Assembly: GCA_022340305.1 (NCBI GenBank)
Contig: JAJDOF010000129.1
Location: forward strand, 1 to 53,579
Direction of reading: 5' to 3'
Origin: Gammaproteobacteria bacterium
Lineage (GTDB): Bacteria > Pseudomonadota > Gammaproteobacteria > GCA-001735895
Length of the DNA stretch: 53,579 nucleotides
Shown: piece after piece, positions 42,980 to 51,393 of the stretch
How positions within the stretch are numbered: the first letter of the stretch is position 1
How the letters are laid out: each line of letters opens with the position of its first letter
The notes under the pieces: model-generated
What the model saw: only the letters and a program-made list of their open reading frames with translations
Database searches by the model: none
Told to the model about the DNA's origin: nothing
Translations under genes and position numbers: made by a program

Positions 42980-44332
42980 ATGCGCTCGCTGCAACTACTG
43001 ATTATCGACGACGAACCCGCAATCCGGCAGATACTATCCAACGCGGCGAGTAACGCCGGTCACTCGGTGTCGGTTGCATCCAATGGCAAGGAGGCGCTGG
43101 AACGCCTCGGCAAGGGTGATATCGATGTTGCCGTCTGCGACATTCGCATGCCGGATATCAGCGGTATCGAGGTGGTCGAAAAAGCCCGTGGCCAGGGCAT
43201 AGATACCATTTTCCTGATGATGACCGCCTACGCTTCGGTAAATACGGCGATCGAGGCGATGCGCGCCGGTGCTTACGATTACACCATCAAACCCCTGCGC
43301 AACGCGGATTTCCTCAACCGCATCGAACGCCTGGCCGATGTTATCCACCTGAAGTCGGAGAACAAGGTATTGCGCGAGCTGGTAGAGAATCAGCAAAGCG
43401 ATACCTGTGCCTCAAGCTCGCTAGCGATGCAAATGGTGGATCGCCTCGTGCTCAAGGTGGCTCCCACCGACAGCACCGTGCTGATCACCGGACCCAGCGG
43501 AGCCGGCAAAGGTGTGATCGCGAAACTGATTCACCAGAACGGCTCGCGCGCAAGCCGTGCGTTCGTGCCGATAAATTGTGGTGCAATACCGGAAAATCTG
43601 CTCGAGAGCGAGTTTTTCGGCCATACCAAGGGCGCTTTTACCGGCGCCAGCAAAGCCAATCGCGGGTTATTCGTCGAGGCGGACCAGGGGACTATTTTTC
43701 TTGACGAAATCGGCGAATTACCGCTCAACCTGCAGGTAAAACTATTACACGTGATCGAAGATCAAAATGTGCGCGCGCTCGGCAGCGAGCAGTCCAGAAA
43801 AATCGACGTACGCATCATCGCCGCAACCAACCGGGATTTGAGCCAGATGGTAAAGCGCGGAGAGTTTCGCGAGGACTTGTATTTTCGCCTCAACGTATTC
43901 CACGTACCCATTCCTCCGCTCGAAAAACGCAGGGAAGACCTGCCGGTACTGATCAAGCATTTCATCAGGAAAGAGAGCGCCAAGATGGGCCTGTCAGACT
44001 CGATCGAAATCCTGCCGGAAGCCATGCAGTGCCTGCTGGCATACGACTGGCCGGGCAACGTGCGCGAATTACAGAATGTCGTGGCGAGATCCTTAATCCT
44101 GTCGGAAAATGGAATCATCGAGATAGCCGACCTGCCACAAAATATCGGCAAATTGTATTCCTACGCCACCTGCGACCCGGTCGACGTGCAAGAGACGCTG
44201 AAACAACGACTGCGAAACTTTGAACTGACAATTATCAAAACCGCGATCAGCGACGCCCACGGCGACCGCAAGTTGGCGGCAAAACGCCTCGGAATAGGAA
44301 TTTCCAGTCTTTACCGCAAGCTCGAGACTTGA
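42980..44332 (+). CDS. NtrC-family sigma54-dependent response regulator
   Basis: A 450-residue activator with a receiver domain (phosphoacceptor Asp54 in VCDIRMPD), an AAA+ central domain with Walker A GPSGAGKG (171-178), the sigma54-contact loop GAFTGA (218-223), Walker B GTIFLDEIG (237-245), the R-finger region RNLNRE-like REDLYFRLNVF, and a C-terminal Fis-type helix-turn-helix (LAAKRLGIGISSLYRKLE). The GAFTGA loop is intact, so it should open sigma54 promoters. Four such promoters lie within the locus and one drives its own operon. It is the obvious regulator of the cytochrome system. It starts 69 bases after the kinase gene. Confidence 0.96.
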   Translation: MRSLQLLIIDDEPAIRQILSNAASNAGHSVSVASNGKEALERLGKGDIDVAVCDIRMPDISGIEVVEKARGQGIDTIFLMMTAYASVNTAIEAMRAGAYDYTIKPLRNADFLNRIERLADVIHLKSENKVLRELVENQQSDTCASSSLAMQMVDRLVLKVAPTDSTVLITGPSGAGKGVIAKLIHQNGSRASRAFVPINCGAIPENLLESEFFGHTKGAFTGASKANRGLFVEADQGTIFLDEIGELPLNLQVKLLHVIEDQNVRALGSEQSRKIDVRIIAATNRDLSQMVKRGEFREDLYFRLNVFHVPIPPLEKRREDLPVLIKHFIRKESAKMGLSDSIEILPEAMQCLLAYDWPGNVRELQNVVARSLILSENGIIEIADLPQNIGKLYSYATCDPVDVQETLKQRLRNFELTIIKTAISDAHGDRKLAAKRLGIGISSLYRKLET

Positions 44333-44363
44333 AAACTCCATGCCACAAAACAGGAAGACAGTC

Positions 44364-44957
44364 ATGAAACACCGGATCGGCGCACCGGCAATTTTGCTGT
44401 CCTGCCTGCTGACGATGCAGCAATCGCCGCTGCTGGCCGACGCCAGGTCCGATGGCGACAGGGGAATCGAGGCTTTTCGCCAGGGCAACCTGATCGAAAG
44501 CATGCAGTTGCTGGAGCGCTCGGCCCTCGCGGGCTACGTGCCGGCACAGGTCACCTACGCCTACATTCTGGATATTTCCGAACGCGATGAAGATGCAGTC
44601 AAATGGTATCGGCAGGCGGCCGAGAATAACGACCCGGCGGGAAAATTCGGACTCGGAGTCATGTACGCCAAGGGCGAAGGTGTCGAGCGCGATCCGCGAA
44701 TGGCGGGGCAGTGGACGCGGCAAGCCGCGGAGATGGAACACCTGCCCGCCATGCGCGCCTATGCCTATGCGCTGGAAAACGGCACCCTGGGTTTCGCTCA
44801 GAATCCTACGGCGGCCGTCGAATGGTTCCTGAAGGCGGCACAGGCAGGAGACGACGTTGCCATGCGCCGCCTGAAGAATGCTTACGCTGAAGGCCAGCTC
44901 GAACTAACGATCGACCCCGAACAGGCATTGTTCTGGGAAGAAAAAATCAACCCTTAA
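44364..44957 (+). CDS. Sel1-repeat periplasmic protein
   Basis: The ATG at 44364 has an AGGAAG ribosome binding site and opens a signal peptide (MKHRIGAPAILLSCLLTMQQ, cleaved near PLLADA). The 197-residue product has four Sel1-type repeats of about 36 residues: AVKWYRQAAENNDPAGKFGL followed by GVMYAKGEGVERDPRMAGQW, TRQAAEMEHLPAMRAYAYAL, and AVEWFLKAAQAGDDVAMRRL. Sel1 repeats are helical protein-binding modules. It follows the activator gene by 31 bases in the same operon. A role as a periplasmic adaptor for the kinase or the cytochromes is inferred only from position. Confidence 0.88.
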   Translation: MKHRIGAPAILLSCLLTMQQSPLLADARSDGDRGIEAFRQGNLIESMQLLERSALAGYVPAQVTYAYILDISERDEDAVKWYRQAAENNDPAGKFGLGVMYAKGEGVERDPRMAGQWTRQAAEMEHLPAMRAYAYALENGTLGFAQNPTAAVEWFLKAAQAGDDVAMRRLKNAYAEGQLELTIDPEQALFWEEKINP

Positions 44958-44976
44958 AATTGAGGTCATCAACAAC

Positions 44977-45285
44977 ATGATCAAATCGATATCTTTCGCT
45001 ACGATTGCCTTCGCACTGCTCTTTTCCCAGCCGCTTGCGGCTTCCGACGTAAACAGTGGCGGCAAGGCATACCGAACCTACTGCGCCAAGTGCCATGGCC
45101 CCGGCGGCAACAGCGTTATGGCGGGAGCGCCCGATTTAAACCGTCCGGGCAGCCTTTCTCAATCGGACCAGGGTTTGCTAGTCAGGATTCAATCCGGGAA
45201 AAACGCCTGTCCCGGATTTCGTGGCATTCTGAGCGAACAGAAGATATTCGACGTCATCGCGTTCATCAGAACCCTCAGCTTCTAG
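44977..45285 (+). CDS. Small monohaem class-I cytochrome c
   Basis: A 102-residue exported protein with signal peptide MIKSISFATIAFALLFSQPL (cleaved near AAS), one haem site in YCAKCHGPGGNSVMAGAPDL, and a C-terminal helix FDVIAFIRTLSF as in cytochrome c5/c6-like proteins. The distal ligand is not obvious: the usual methionine region reads KNACPGFRG, and the only late cysteine or methionine candidates are Met and Cys residues near there. A small soluble carrier of electrons in the periplasm is likely. It lies 19 bases after the Sel1 gene and 12 before the first propeller gene. Confidence 0.9.
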   Translation: MIKSISFATIAFALLFSQPLAASDVNSGGKAYRTYCAKCHGPGGNSVMAGAPDLNRPGSLSQSDQGLLVRIQSGKNACPGFRGILSEQKIFDVIAFIRTLSF

Positions 45286-45297
45286 GTTTTCGGCCTG

Positions 45298-46407
45298 ATG
45301 AAAGTATTCCGGCATTCCGGGATCTTCCTGCTGCTTTGTACGCTGTCCGTCGGTGTGGAGGAAAATGCAGCGCACGCGGCACAAACCCCGGTCGCCGCTC
45401 CAGTCGACAGTCTTCCCGAGATCGTCGAGGTATTCAGGGTCGGCGAGTCGGTTTATGTGAGATCCCTGGCCATCGAAGCCGATACCAATCGCCTGTGGGT
45501 GGGTACCTCCCTCGGCGTCAATGAAATAGATCTGGCCGACAACAGGCTCGTCAATACCTTTAACCGCGACCAGGGACTTGCCAACGAGTACGTGTTCGGT
45601 ATCGGTATTGATAGCGACGGTTACAAATGGTTCGGCACCAACGCAGGGGGCGTTTCACGCTACAGGGATGGCGACTGGAAAGTATTTTTCCCGATGCATG
45701 GGCTGGCCGACTACTGGGTATATTCCTTCGCCAACGATCACGACGGAGGCCTGTGGATAGGAACCTGGGCCGGCGTCAATTACCTTGATCGCCAGTCCGA
45801 AAAATTTGTTACCTATGTCAAGGAATTGGTCAACGAATGGGTTTACGGCATTACCGTGGATAGCAAGGGCGTGGTCTGGTTCGGCACCGAGGGCGGCGTG
45901 AGTCGGTTTGACGGCGCGACCTGGACTTCGTGGAATCACGACAACGACGTCGGTGGCGATAACCCGGACGCCCTGCCCTTCAGCCGTAACACCGGCCTCG
46001 GTACCCGTTCCCGGCACGATCTCGGGATTCTCGCCGGTGGTAAACCGACCTACAATCCGAATTACATTTTCAGTATCCTCGCCGATCGCGAGGACGTCAT
46101 CTGGGCCGGAACCTGGGGAGGTGGCGTCGCTCGTTTCGAGAACAACACCTGGACCAACCTGATGGAGAAAGACGGGCTTGCCGGTAATATCGTTTATTCC
46201 ATCGCTCAGGATACCGCCGGTGCTTTCTGGTTCGGCACCAACAAGGGATTGTCTCGCTACGATGGCAAGACCTTTCACAACTGGAATATTCACGACGGCC
46301 TGCCGTCGAACGATGTTTACACGATCGCGACAACGCCCGGCGGAGACGTCTGGATCGGCACCCGGGGAGGTGTCACCCGGATGACGGTGAAAAAGTCACC
46401 ATCCTAG
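45298..46407 (+). CDS. Two-component-regulator-type propeller protein, stand-alone (first)
   Basis: This 369-residue exported protein (signal segment HSGIFLLLCTLSVGVEENAA) consists of Reg_prop blades: RLWVGTSLGVNEID, YKWFGTNAGGVSRY, GLWIGTWAGVNYLD, VVWFGTEGGVSRFD, VIWAGTWGGGVARFE, AFWFGTNKGLSRYD and VWIGTRGGVTRM, about seven blades. In Bacteroides hybrid systems such blades form the periplasmic sensor domain; here the propeller is a separate protein with no kinase domain. It is next to a paralogue in the same operon as a kinase and activator, so it may supply the sensory part in trans or be a surface-binding partner. Function not known. Confidence 0.88.
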   Translation: MKVFRHSGIFLLLCTLSVGVEENAAHAAQTPVAAPVDSLPEIVEVFRVGESVYVRSLAIEADTNRLWVGTSLGVNEIDLADNRLVNTFNRDQGLANEYVFGIGIDSDGYKWFGTNAGGVSRYRDGDWKVFFPMHGLADYWVYSFANDHDGGLWIGTWAGVNYLDRQSEKFVTYVKELVNEWVYGITVDSKGVVWFGTEGGVSRFDGATWTSWNHDNDVGGDNPDALPFSRNTGLGTRSRHDLGILAGGKPTYNPNYIFSILADREDVIWAGTWGGGVARFENNTWTNLMEKDGLAGNIVYSIAQDTAGAFWFGTNKGLSRYDGKTFHNWNIHDGLPSNDVYTIATTPGGDVWIGTRGGVTRMTVKKSPS

Positions 46408-46420
46408 CGGAGTTTACGGT

Positions 46421-47644
46421 ATGCGCACGAAATCACTGTTTCCCTTGATTGTCATTGTCGTCGCTCTGGTCACAGCTGCCTTCACCCTGGGGGTCAGCAA
46501 GGGGAACGAGATTCAGACCACGGGAAATCAACAGGCAACTGCCGTGTCTCAGGAGACCGGCTCTCCCAGTGAAGCCACGACTATGAGTGCCGCACCGGCA
46601 ACGGCGTATCCGGCGACACAGAAAAAAACCAATTTTACTCATTTCCGGGTCGGCAACCGGAATGTCAAATCCGTATTTGCCGAAACCGACAAGGTCTGGG
46701 TTGGAACCTCCGGTGGCGTCATCCGTTACCTCCCCGACAACGACGAGTATCGCCTGTTCGACGTGCGCAACGGCTTGCTAGCCAATGGCGTGTTTCATGT
46801 CAGTCGCTGGACGGAAGGCAAGATGCTGGTCGGGACTTACGGCGGCGGTTTGGCAGTTTACGACGAGGCCGAGGACAAGTTCAAGATCTTCAACGTGCCG
46901 GAAGGACTCGCGGACGCGTTTGTTTACGACGTGCTGGTGATGCCTGATGGCGATCTCTGGATCGCGACCTGGTCGGGGGCCAACCGGGTGAGGGGCGGAC
47001 GGCTCGAGGATCCCGCAGCCTGGGAAACCTACACCGTCGAGAATACCAATAACGGCCTGCCCAACGACTGGGTTTACGGGCTGGAACTGGGAAAAAATGG
47101 CGAAGTCTGGTTAGCCACCGAGGGCGGATTGGCCCGCTTCGAAGACGGCAAGTGGGCGAACTGGAACCACGAAGATGGCCAGGGCGCCCCATACGACAAA
47201 GTCAGAAGCGACAATTCTTTTGATCACGATCCGGCGACCATGTCTAGCCATCACGCGCGACAAAAGCTAGAAATGGGCCTGGAAGACGTCGATACAGCAT
47301 ACAACCCAAACTATATTGTCGCGCTGGAAGTCGACCGCAACGGTATCGTCTGGGTCGGCACCTGGGGCGGCGGCCTGGCGCGCTTCGATGGCGAAAACTA
47401 CATCAATTACACGGTTAGCGACGGGCTTCCGTCGAATCACGTCTTCATGCTGCACGAAGACCGCAATGGTAGCCTGTGGGTAGGCACAAGTAACGGCCTG
47501 GCGCGCTTCGACGGCAAAAATTTCAGCGACCGACTCACGATTCACGAAGGCCTGTTTTCGAATACAGTGTTCTCGATGGATACGCAGGACGAAGACGTCC
47601 TCTGGGTTGGCAGCTTTGGCGGCGTGACACGCATAAAACGCTAA
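46421..47644 (+). CDS. Two-component-regulator-type propeller protein, stand-alone (second)
   Basis: A 407-residue protein with an N-terminal membrane anchor or uncleaved signal (SLFPLIVIVVALVTAAFTLG), a Thr/Ala/Ser-rich linker, then Reg_prop blades: KVWVGTSGGVIRYL, KMLVGTYGGGLAVYD, DLWIATWSGANRV, EVWLATEGGLARFE, IVWVGTWGGGLARFD, SLWVGTSNGLARFD and VLWVGSFGGVTRIKR. The block around DTAYNPNYIVALEVDRNGIV matches the first propeller (PTYNPNYIFSILADREDVIW), so the two are paralogues by tandem duplication. It is the last gene of the plus-strand operon and converges with the TPR gene 35 bases away. Confidence 0.88.
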   Translation: MRTKSLFPLIVIVVALVTAAFTLGVSKGNEIQTTGNQQATAVSQETGSPSEATTMSAAPATAYPATQKKTNFTHFRVGNRNVKSVFAETDKVWVGTSGGVIRYLPDNDEYRLFDVRNGLLANGVFHVSRWTEGKMLVGTYGGGLAVYDEAEDKFKIFNVPEGLADAFVYDVLVMPDGDLWIATWSGANRVRGGRLEDPAAWETYTVENTNNGLPNDWVYGLELGKNGEVWLATEGGLARFEDGKWANWNHEDGQGAPYDKVRSDNSFDHDPATMSSHHARQKLEMGLEDVDTAYNPNYIVALEVDRNGIVWVGTWGGGLARFDGENYINYTVSDGLPSNHVFMLHEDRNGSLWVGTSNGLARFDGKNFSDRLTIHEGLFSNTVFSMDTQDEDVLWVGSFGGVTRIKR

Positions 47645-47679
47645 CCGTCGCATGACACCGAGCAGCCGCTGCCAGGCGC

Positions 47680-48276
47680 TTATTCCAACGGCTGCGCCTG
47701 CCCTCGGCCCGGGGTTTCGCCTGTCGGCGGCGAGGACAGTTGCGACTCCCACTCCCATAGCGCAGACCTGGCGTGGCGAATGAAGCGCTCGTCTTCTGCC
47801 GGGCCGGCCAAATGGATATAGCTTCGCATGGCACCCACCGCAACTCCGAGGTCGCCTGATTTTTCACTGACCAGCGCGAGCCCATAGTAGGCATTGGCCT
47901 GGAACGGATTCTGCTCCATCGCGCTGACAAAGAAATCCCGTGCGGCCGGGAAGTTTCCCAGCTCGTAGAGAGTGAAACCCATGTTGACATTGACCTCGGC
48001 AATCCCGGAATCAAGCAGCAGGATCTGGTGCCAGAGTTTCATTGCAGCCTGGTACTCGCCGCTTCGCATATGCCGAACGGCGAGCTCGAATAACTGATCG
48101 AGATCCTGGCGACCGATTGGCGTCTCGGAATTATGTGACAACGGCACGTTGGCCGGCTGTGTCATCCAGAGACTCAGCAACCAGCCGGACGTCGCCACCA
48201 GCCCCAGCAGCAGCAGGATCGCCATGAGATAGCGGCGGCTCGCGTGCCGCAACCTTCGCGAGCGCCGAGCAGACAT
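47680..48276 (-). CDS. Membrane-anchored TPR protein, possible cytochrome c maturation factor
   Basis: I start at the ATG at 48276, which overlaps the ccsA stop (TGATG); the longer frame runs through ccsA in another frame. The 198-residue product has a basic N-terminus, one membrane helix (LMAILLLLGLVATSGWLLSLW) and three or four TPR units (LFELAVRHMRSGEYQAAMKL, VNVNMGFTLYELGNFPAARD, ANAYYGLALVSEKSGDLGVA). The layout resembles the C-terminal TPR part of CcmI or NrfG, which present apocytochromes for haem attachment. Being coupled to ccsA supports such a job, but this is inference. Confidence 0.8.
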   Translation of the reverse strand: MSARRSRRLRHASRRYLMAILLLLGLVATSGWLLSLWMTQPANVPLSHNSETPIGRQDLDQLFELAVRHMRSGEYQAAMKLWHQILLLDSGIAEVNVNMGFTLYELGNFPAARDFFVSAMEQNPFQANAYYGLALVSEKSGDLGVAVGAMRSYIHLAGPAEDERFIRHARSALWEWESQLSSPPTGETPGRGQAQPLE

Positions 48277-49070
48277 CAGATCATCCCCTTGTGCGGTGCG
48301 GTAGACACGAAAGGCACACCAAAAAATGTCAGAAATGCCATCACCAAGCAAATGCCGACCAGGATTGCATAGACAGTCTTGTGGGGATGGGTCTGGCGCC
48401 AGTGCAACACGAAGATGACGCAGATCCAGGTCAGGAAGGCCCAGGTTTCCAGCGGATCCCAGGCCCAGTACCTGCCCCAGGCATCCTGCGCCCATACCGC
48501 CCCGAACAGCAACATCAGCGACTCGAAGCAGAACGCGAAGGCCAGCAGGCGATAACTCGACGACTCGATTGCGGTGTCGGCCGAAGAGCTGTTTTCCGCT
48601 CCCTGACGTCGATATTCGTAGAGTGCCAGGCCGGTTGCGAGCATCAACAAGGCAAGGAAAAACTTTCCCGACAGTACGTGGAAATACAGCCACAGCGTAT
48701 CGTAGGTTGCCGGCAGATACGTATCCCTCGGGGTCGTGAGCAGCAACCAGATCATCAACAATCCCGGTAACGGAATAATGAAACCGACTGCCCCCCGCAG
48801 TCGTGGTGCCAGCAGCATGAAGCAGGTTAGTCCCAGCATCAGGCTCCAGAGGTTACTGCTGAGGATTTCGTAAAGGTTAATGAACGGGCCGTGCCCGACA
48901 CGATCCCAGCGCTGCGCCAGGCTAAGGCCATGATTCGCGAGTCCGAGAATACAAGCGAGAACCAGGTACCTGATTGGCACTCGCCCACCACCGAGATAGG
49001 TGATTACCAACGCGATCGAATAAAATAGGCAGGCGGTGTAGAGCAGAAAGGTTTCGTTGAGTATCGGCAT
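48276..49070 (-). CDS. ccsA: CcsA/ResC-type System II cytochrome c biogenesis protein
   Basis: A 264-residue membrane protein with about eight helices. It carries the tryptophan-rich haem-handling motif WGRYWAWDPLETWAFLTW (the WWD-type segment of CcsA/CcmC/CcmF) and flanking conserved histidines, for example in WLYFHVLSGKFF and in the short loop near HWRQTHPH. CcsA works with ResB to deliver haem to apocytochromes in the periplasm. Its partner ResB lies 23 kb away at the end of the minus arm. The stop overlaps the TPR gene. It follows the second kinase gene by 64 bases on the same strand. Confidence 0.93.
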   Translation of the reverse strand: MPILNETFLLYTACLFYSIALVITYLGGGRVPIRYLVLACILGLANHGLSLAQRWDRVGHGPFINLYEILSSNLWSLMLGLTCFMLLAPRLRGAVGFIIPLPGLLMIWLLLTTPRDTYLPATYDTLWLYFHVLSGKFFLALLMLATGLALYEYRRQGAENSSSADTAIESSSYRLLAFAFCFESLMLLFGAVWAQDAWGRYWAWDPLETWAFLTWICVIFVLHWRQTHPHKTVYAILVGICLVMAFLTFFGVPFVSTAPHKGMI

Positions 49071-49134
49071 GCTGGATATTGTAAGGCTTCGCTAGCGGAG
49101 GTGAAGACTGAATCCGGGGTTACCCGGGAACAGT

Positions 49135-51393
49135 CTACATCGCACGCCTGTTCTCGTTTGGTTTATCCCCGGGTGGGACCTCGCCAGCCAGATCGAGAGG
49201 CAAGAAAACGTGCACCCGGGTCCCCTTTCCTTCCTCGCTTTCGATCCTCAGTTCACCGCCGTGCGCGCTTACGATGGTATCGCATAGCGACAAACCGAGC
49301 CCCGTGCCCTCACCAACCGGCTTCGTGGTGTAAAAAGTTTCCCTCACGTGTTCGATCGTTTCCGTGGACATGCCCGAACCGAAATCCTGCACGCAGACAT
49401 GCACTCCGTCGCTACCGGTTTCGCTGGTCAGGATAATAGCGTCATTATTCGTTTCGTCCGGCGCACAGGCGTGCATAGCGTTGATTAGCAGGTTCATGAA
49501 AACCTGCGTGAGCTGATCGGCGACACCGACGATAGCCGGCAGGTTCTTGTCCAGCTGCAGACGCACGCCCACGGAACCGAATCTCCGATCATAGGTCAAC
49601 AAGCGTGCGGTGCTTTTCAGCAACTCATTGAGGTCAAGCATTTCGCGCTCCCGCGGTTTGGGCGATGTGAAGTCGGCGATTTCGCGGGTAATCTTGCCGA
49701 GCCTGGTGATCTGTTCATCGATTAACTCGATGTTCTGCGTCACGTAATCGTTTTCGCTGATGTCCCGGGTGGCACTCTTCACCTCTGCCGTAGCCCCCGC
49801 GATCGCGGCGATCGGGTTGCCGACCTCGTGCAGGATTCCCGCCGCGAGTTCACCGATGGCCGCCATTTTTTCCTGGTGAAAATTTTGTTGGCGAGTATTC
49901 TCGAGATCCCGCTGGGCTTTTATCTGCTCGGTAATGTCACGAATCACGACGATGTAACTGCTGTCGCCGCCGGTATTTTCAAGCGGACCCTTCCACAGGT
50001 CGACCGGGAATTCCATGTCGGACACCGGTTTCAATACGGTTTGCTGATGCGCGGGCGATTCTAACGCCAGCACGCTACCGTTATCATCGTCGGGGAAAAA
50101 ATCGCCGAGCCTGCGGCCCACCAGTTGCGACTCGGTCTGGTTGAGCAGGCCGAGCGCGGACTGGTTTGCGCTGAGGATCACGAAATCGTTGTCGCAGGTC
50201 AGAATCGCGTCCGGCACGTTATCCATGGTGGCCTGCAATCGCGCCTGGCTCCCGATCAGTTCGTTCTGTATCTCAACCAGTTCTGTTACATCATGCTGGA
50301 CCTCGATGACGCCTTCAAACTGACCGTCCACGGAATACAGCGGGGTGGTGAGCAACTCGAGAATAACCTCGTTACCTTCCTGGTCCTGATGTCTATGCTT
50401 GACGCTAACGGCGGTGCCCTTTTGCCTGACTTCCATGAAGGGACAGGGGTGCTCGGGCTGGCTACAGGGTGTTTGCAGATTATGCGAAACCTGGTAACAG
50501 TAGCGGTAATCCCGTTCGTCCAACCCGGGGCGGATCAGGCTCCTGGCTTTCTGGTTCATCAACGCCACGGTGAAGTCGGGCCTGATCACGAATAACGGGT
50601 TCGCGATTCCGTCGATAACCGACTGCAGGAAGCTCTTCGCATGGTCCAGTTCCGCGGTTCGCTCTTCGACCCGCTTCTCCAGATTCGCCTGCATCCCCCT
50701 GAGCTCGTTCAGATGCATCTCGCGCAGCCGGGTTTCATTGCGCAACAATCCGTGGGTACGGAGAAATGTTGCCGTGATTGCCAGGTAGATCGCAGCGAGC
50801 AAGCTACCCATCATCCAGAACATGGTCTGCTGCATCGCCTCCACGTTCTTGATGATCTCGTGTATGTCCAGGTAAGTCTCGAATACCCCGATCGGACCGT
50901 CACCGTTGATCGACAGGATAGGCACGTATTGCTGATGCAAATTCTGGATCTCGACGACCTTGTCAAACTCGTTGAGATCATCAGGATCCACTTTGCCGGA
51001 TGCCGGTATTCCGTCCATCGCGCTCAGGTAGCCCTTGTTGTCGCTCGCGTCTTCGCCAATTTCATCGCTCTTGGTAGAAAACAGGACGCGCCCGTCGCGG
51101 CTATAGATTTTGACCTTGATCACCGGTATCCAGCGCAGCTCCCGCTCGAGCTTCGTCCTGATACTGGTGAGCGTAGTCGAGGTCAGGACATGGCTGCCGT
51201 CAAGCAGCTCCTGCTCCAGCCCGGTTTTCAGAATCGAATTGCGCAGCACCACGGCGAGATTCTTGTTGTGCGAATCGAGATGGATGTCGATGTAACCCTC
51301 GGTCAACCGGACGTGCAGGTACAGCAGCGATGCCACCGTCAGGGTTACGCTGACGATGCTGATCAACAAAAACAGCCTAAGGGGCTGGGTCAT
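49135..51393 (-). CDS. PAS-containing membrane histidine kinase
   Basis: A 752-residue kinase. I start at the ATG at 51393, which opens the first membrane helix (LRLFLLISIVSVTLTVASLL). A periplasmic domain (about 25-190), a second helix (WMMGSLLAAIYLAITATFL), a coiled coil, PAS1 (about 250-375), PAS2 (about 385-495), HisKA with His522 in AAGILHEVGNP, and a canonical HATPase (Asn638 in LLINAM, Asp670 in DFGSG, GEGTGLGLSL) follow. PAS1 contains a cysteine/histidine series, YCYQVSHNLQTPCSQPEHPC, of unknown role, perhaps metal or redox sensing. No response-regulator gene is adjacent. It may phosphorylate the activator at 42980. It is the first gene of the ccsA-TPR unit. Confidence 0.95.
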   Translation of the reverse strand: MTQPLRLFLLISIVSVTLTVASLLYLHVRLTEGYIDIHLDSHNKNLAVVLRNSILKTGLEQELLDGSHVLTSTTLTSIRTKLERELRWIPVIKVKIYSRDGRVLFSTKSDEIGEDASDNKGYLSAMDGIPASGKVDPDDLNEFDKVVEIQNLHQQYVPILSINGDGPIGVFETYLDIHEIIKNVEAMQQTMFWMMGSLLAAIYLAITATFLRTHGLLRNETRLREMHLNELRGMQANLEKRVEERTAELDHAKSFLQSVIDGIANPLFVIRPDFTVALMNQKARSLIRPGLDERDYRYCYQVSHNLQTPCSQPEHPCPFMEVRQKGTAVSVKHRHQDQEGNEVILELLTTPLYSVDGQFEGVIEVQHDVTELVEIQNELIGSQARLQATMDNVPDAILTCDNDFVILSANQSALGLLNQTESQLVGRRLGDFFPDDDNGSVLALESPAHQQTVLKPVSDMEFPVDLWKGPLENTGGDSSYIVVIRDITEQIKAQRDLENTRQQNFHQEKMAAIGELAAGILHEVGNPIAAIAGATAEVKSATRDISENDYVTQNIELIDEQITRLGKITREIADFTSPKPREREMLDLNELLKSTARLLTYDRRFGSVGVRLQLDKNLPAIVGVADQLTQVFMNLLINAMHACAPDETNNDAIILTSETGSDGVHVCVQDFGSGMSTETIEHVRETFYTTKPVGEGTGLGLSLCDTIVSAHGGELRIESEEGKGTRVHVFLPLDLAGEVPPGDKPNENRRAM

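Noticed and set aside
47680..48693. A 337-residue version of the TPR protein
   Set aside because: The first 139 residues are the antisense-free but out-of-frame reading of ccsA; the ATG at 48276 overlapping the ccsA stop gives a normal membrane-anchored TPR protein.
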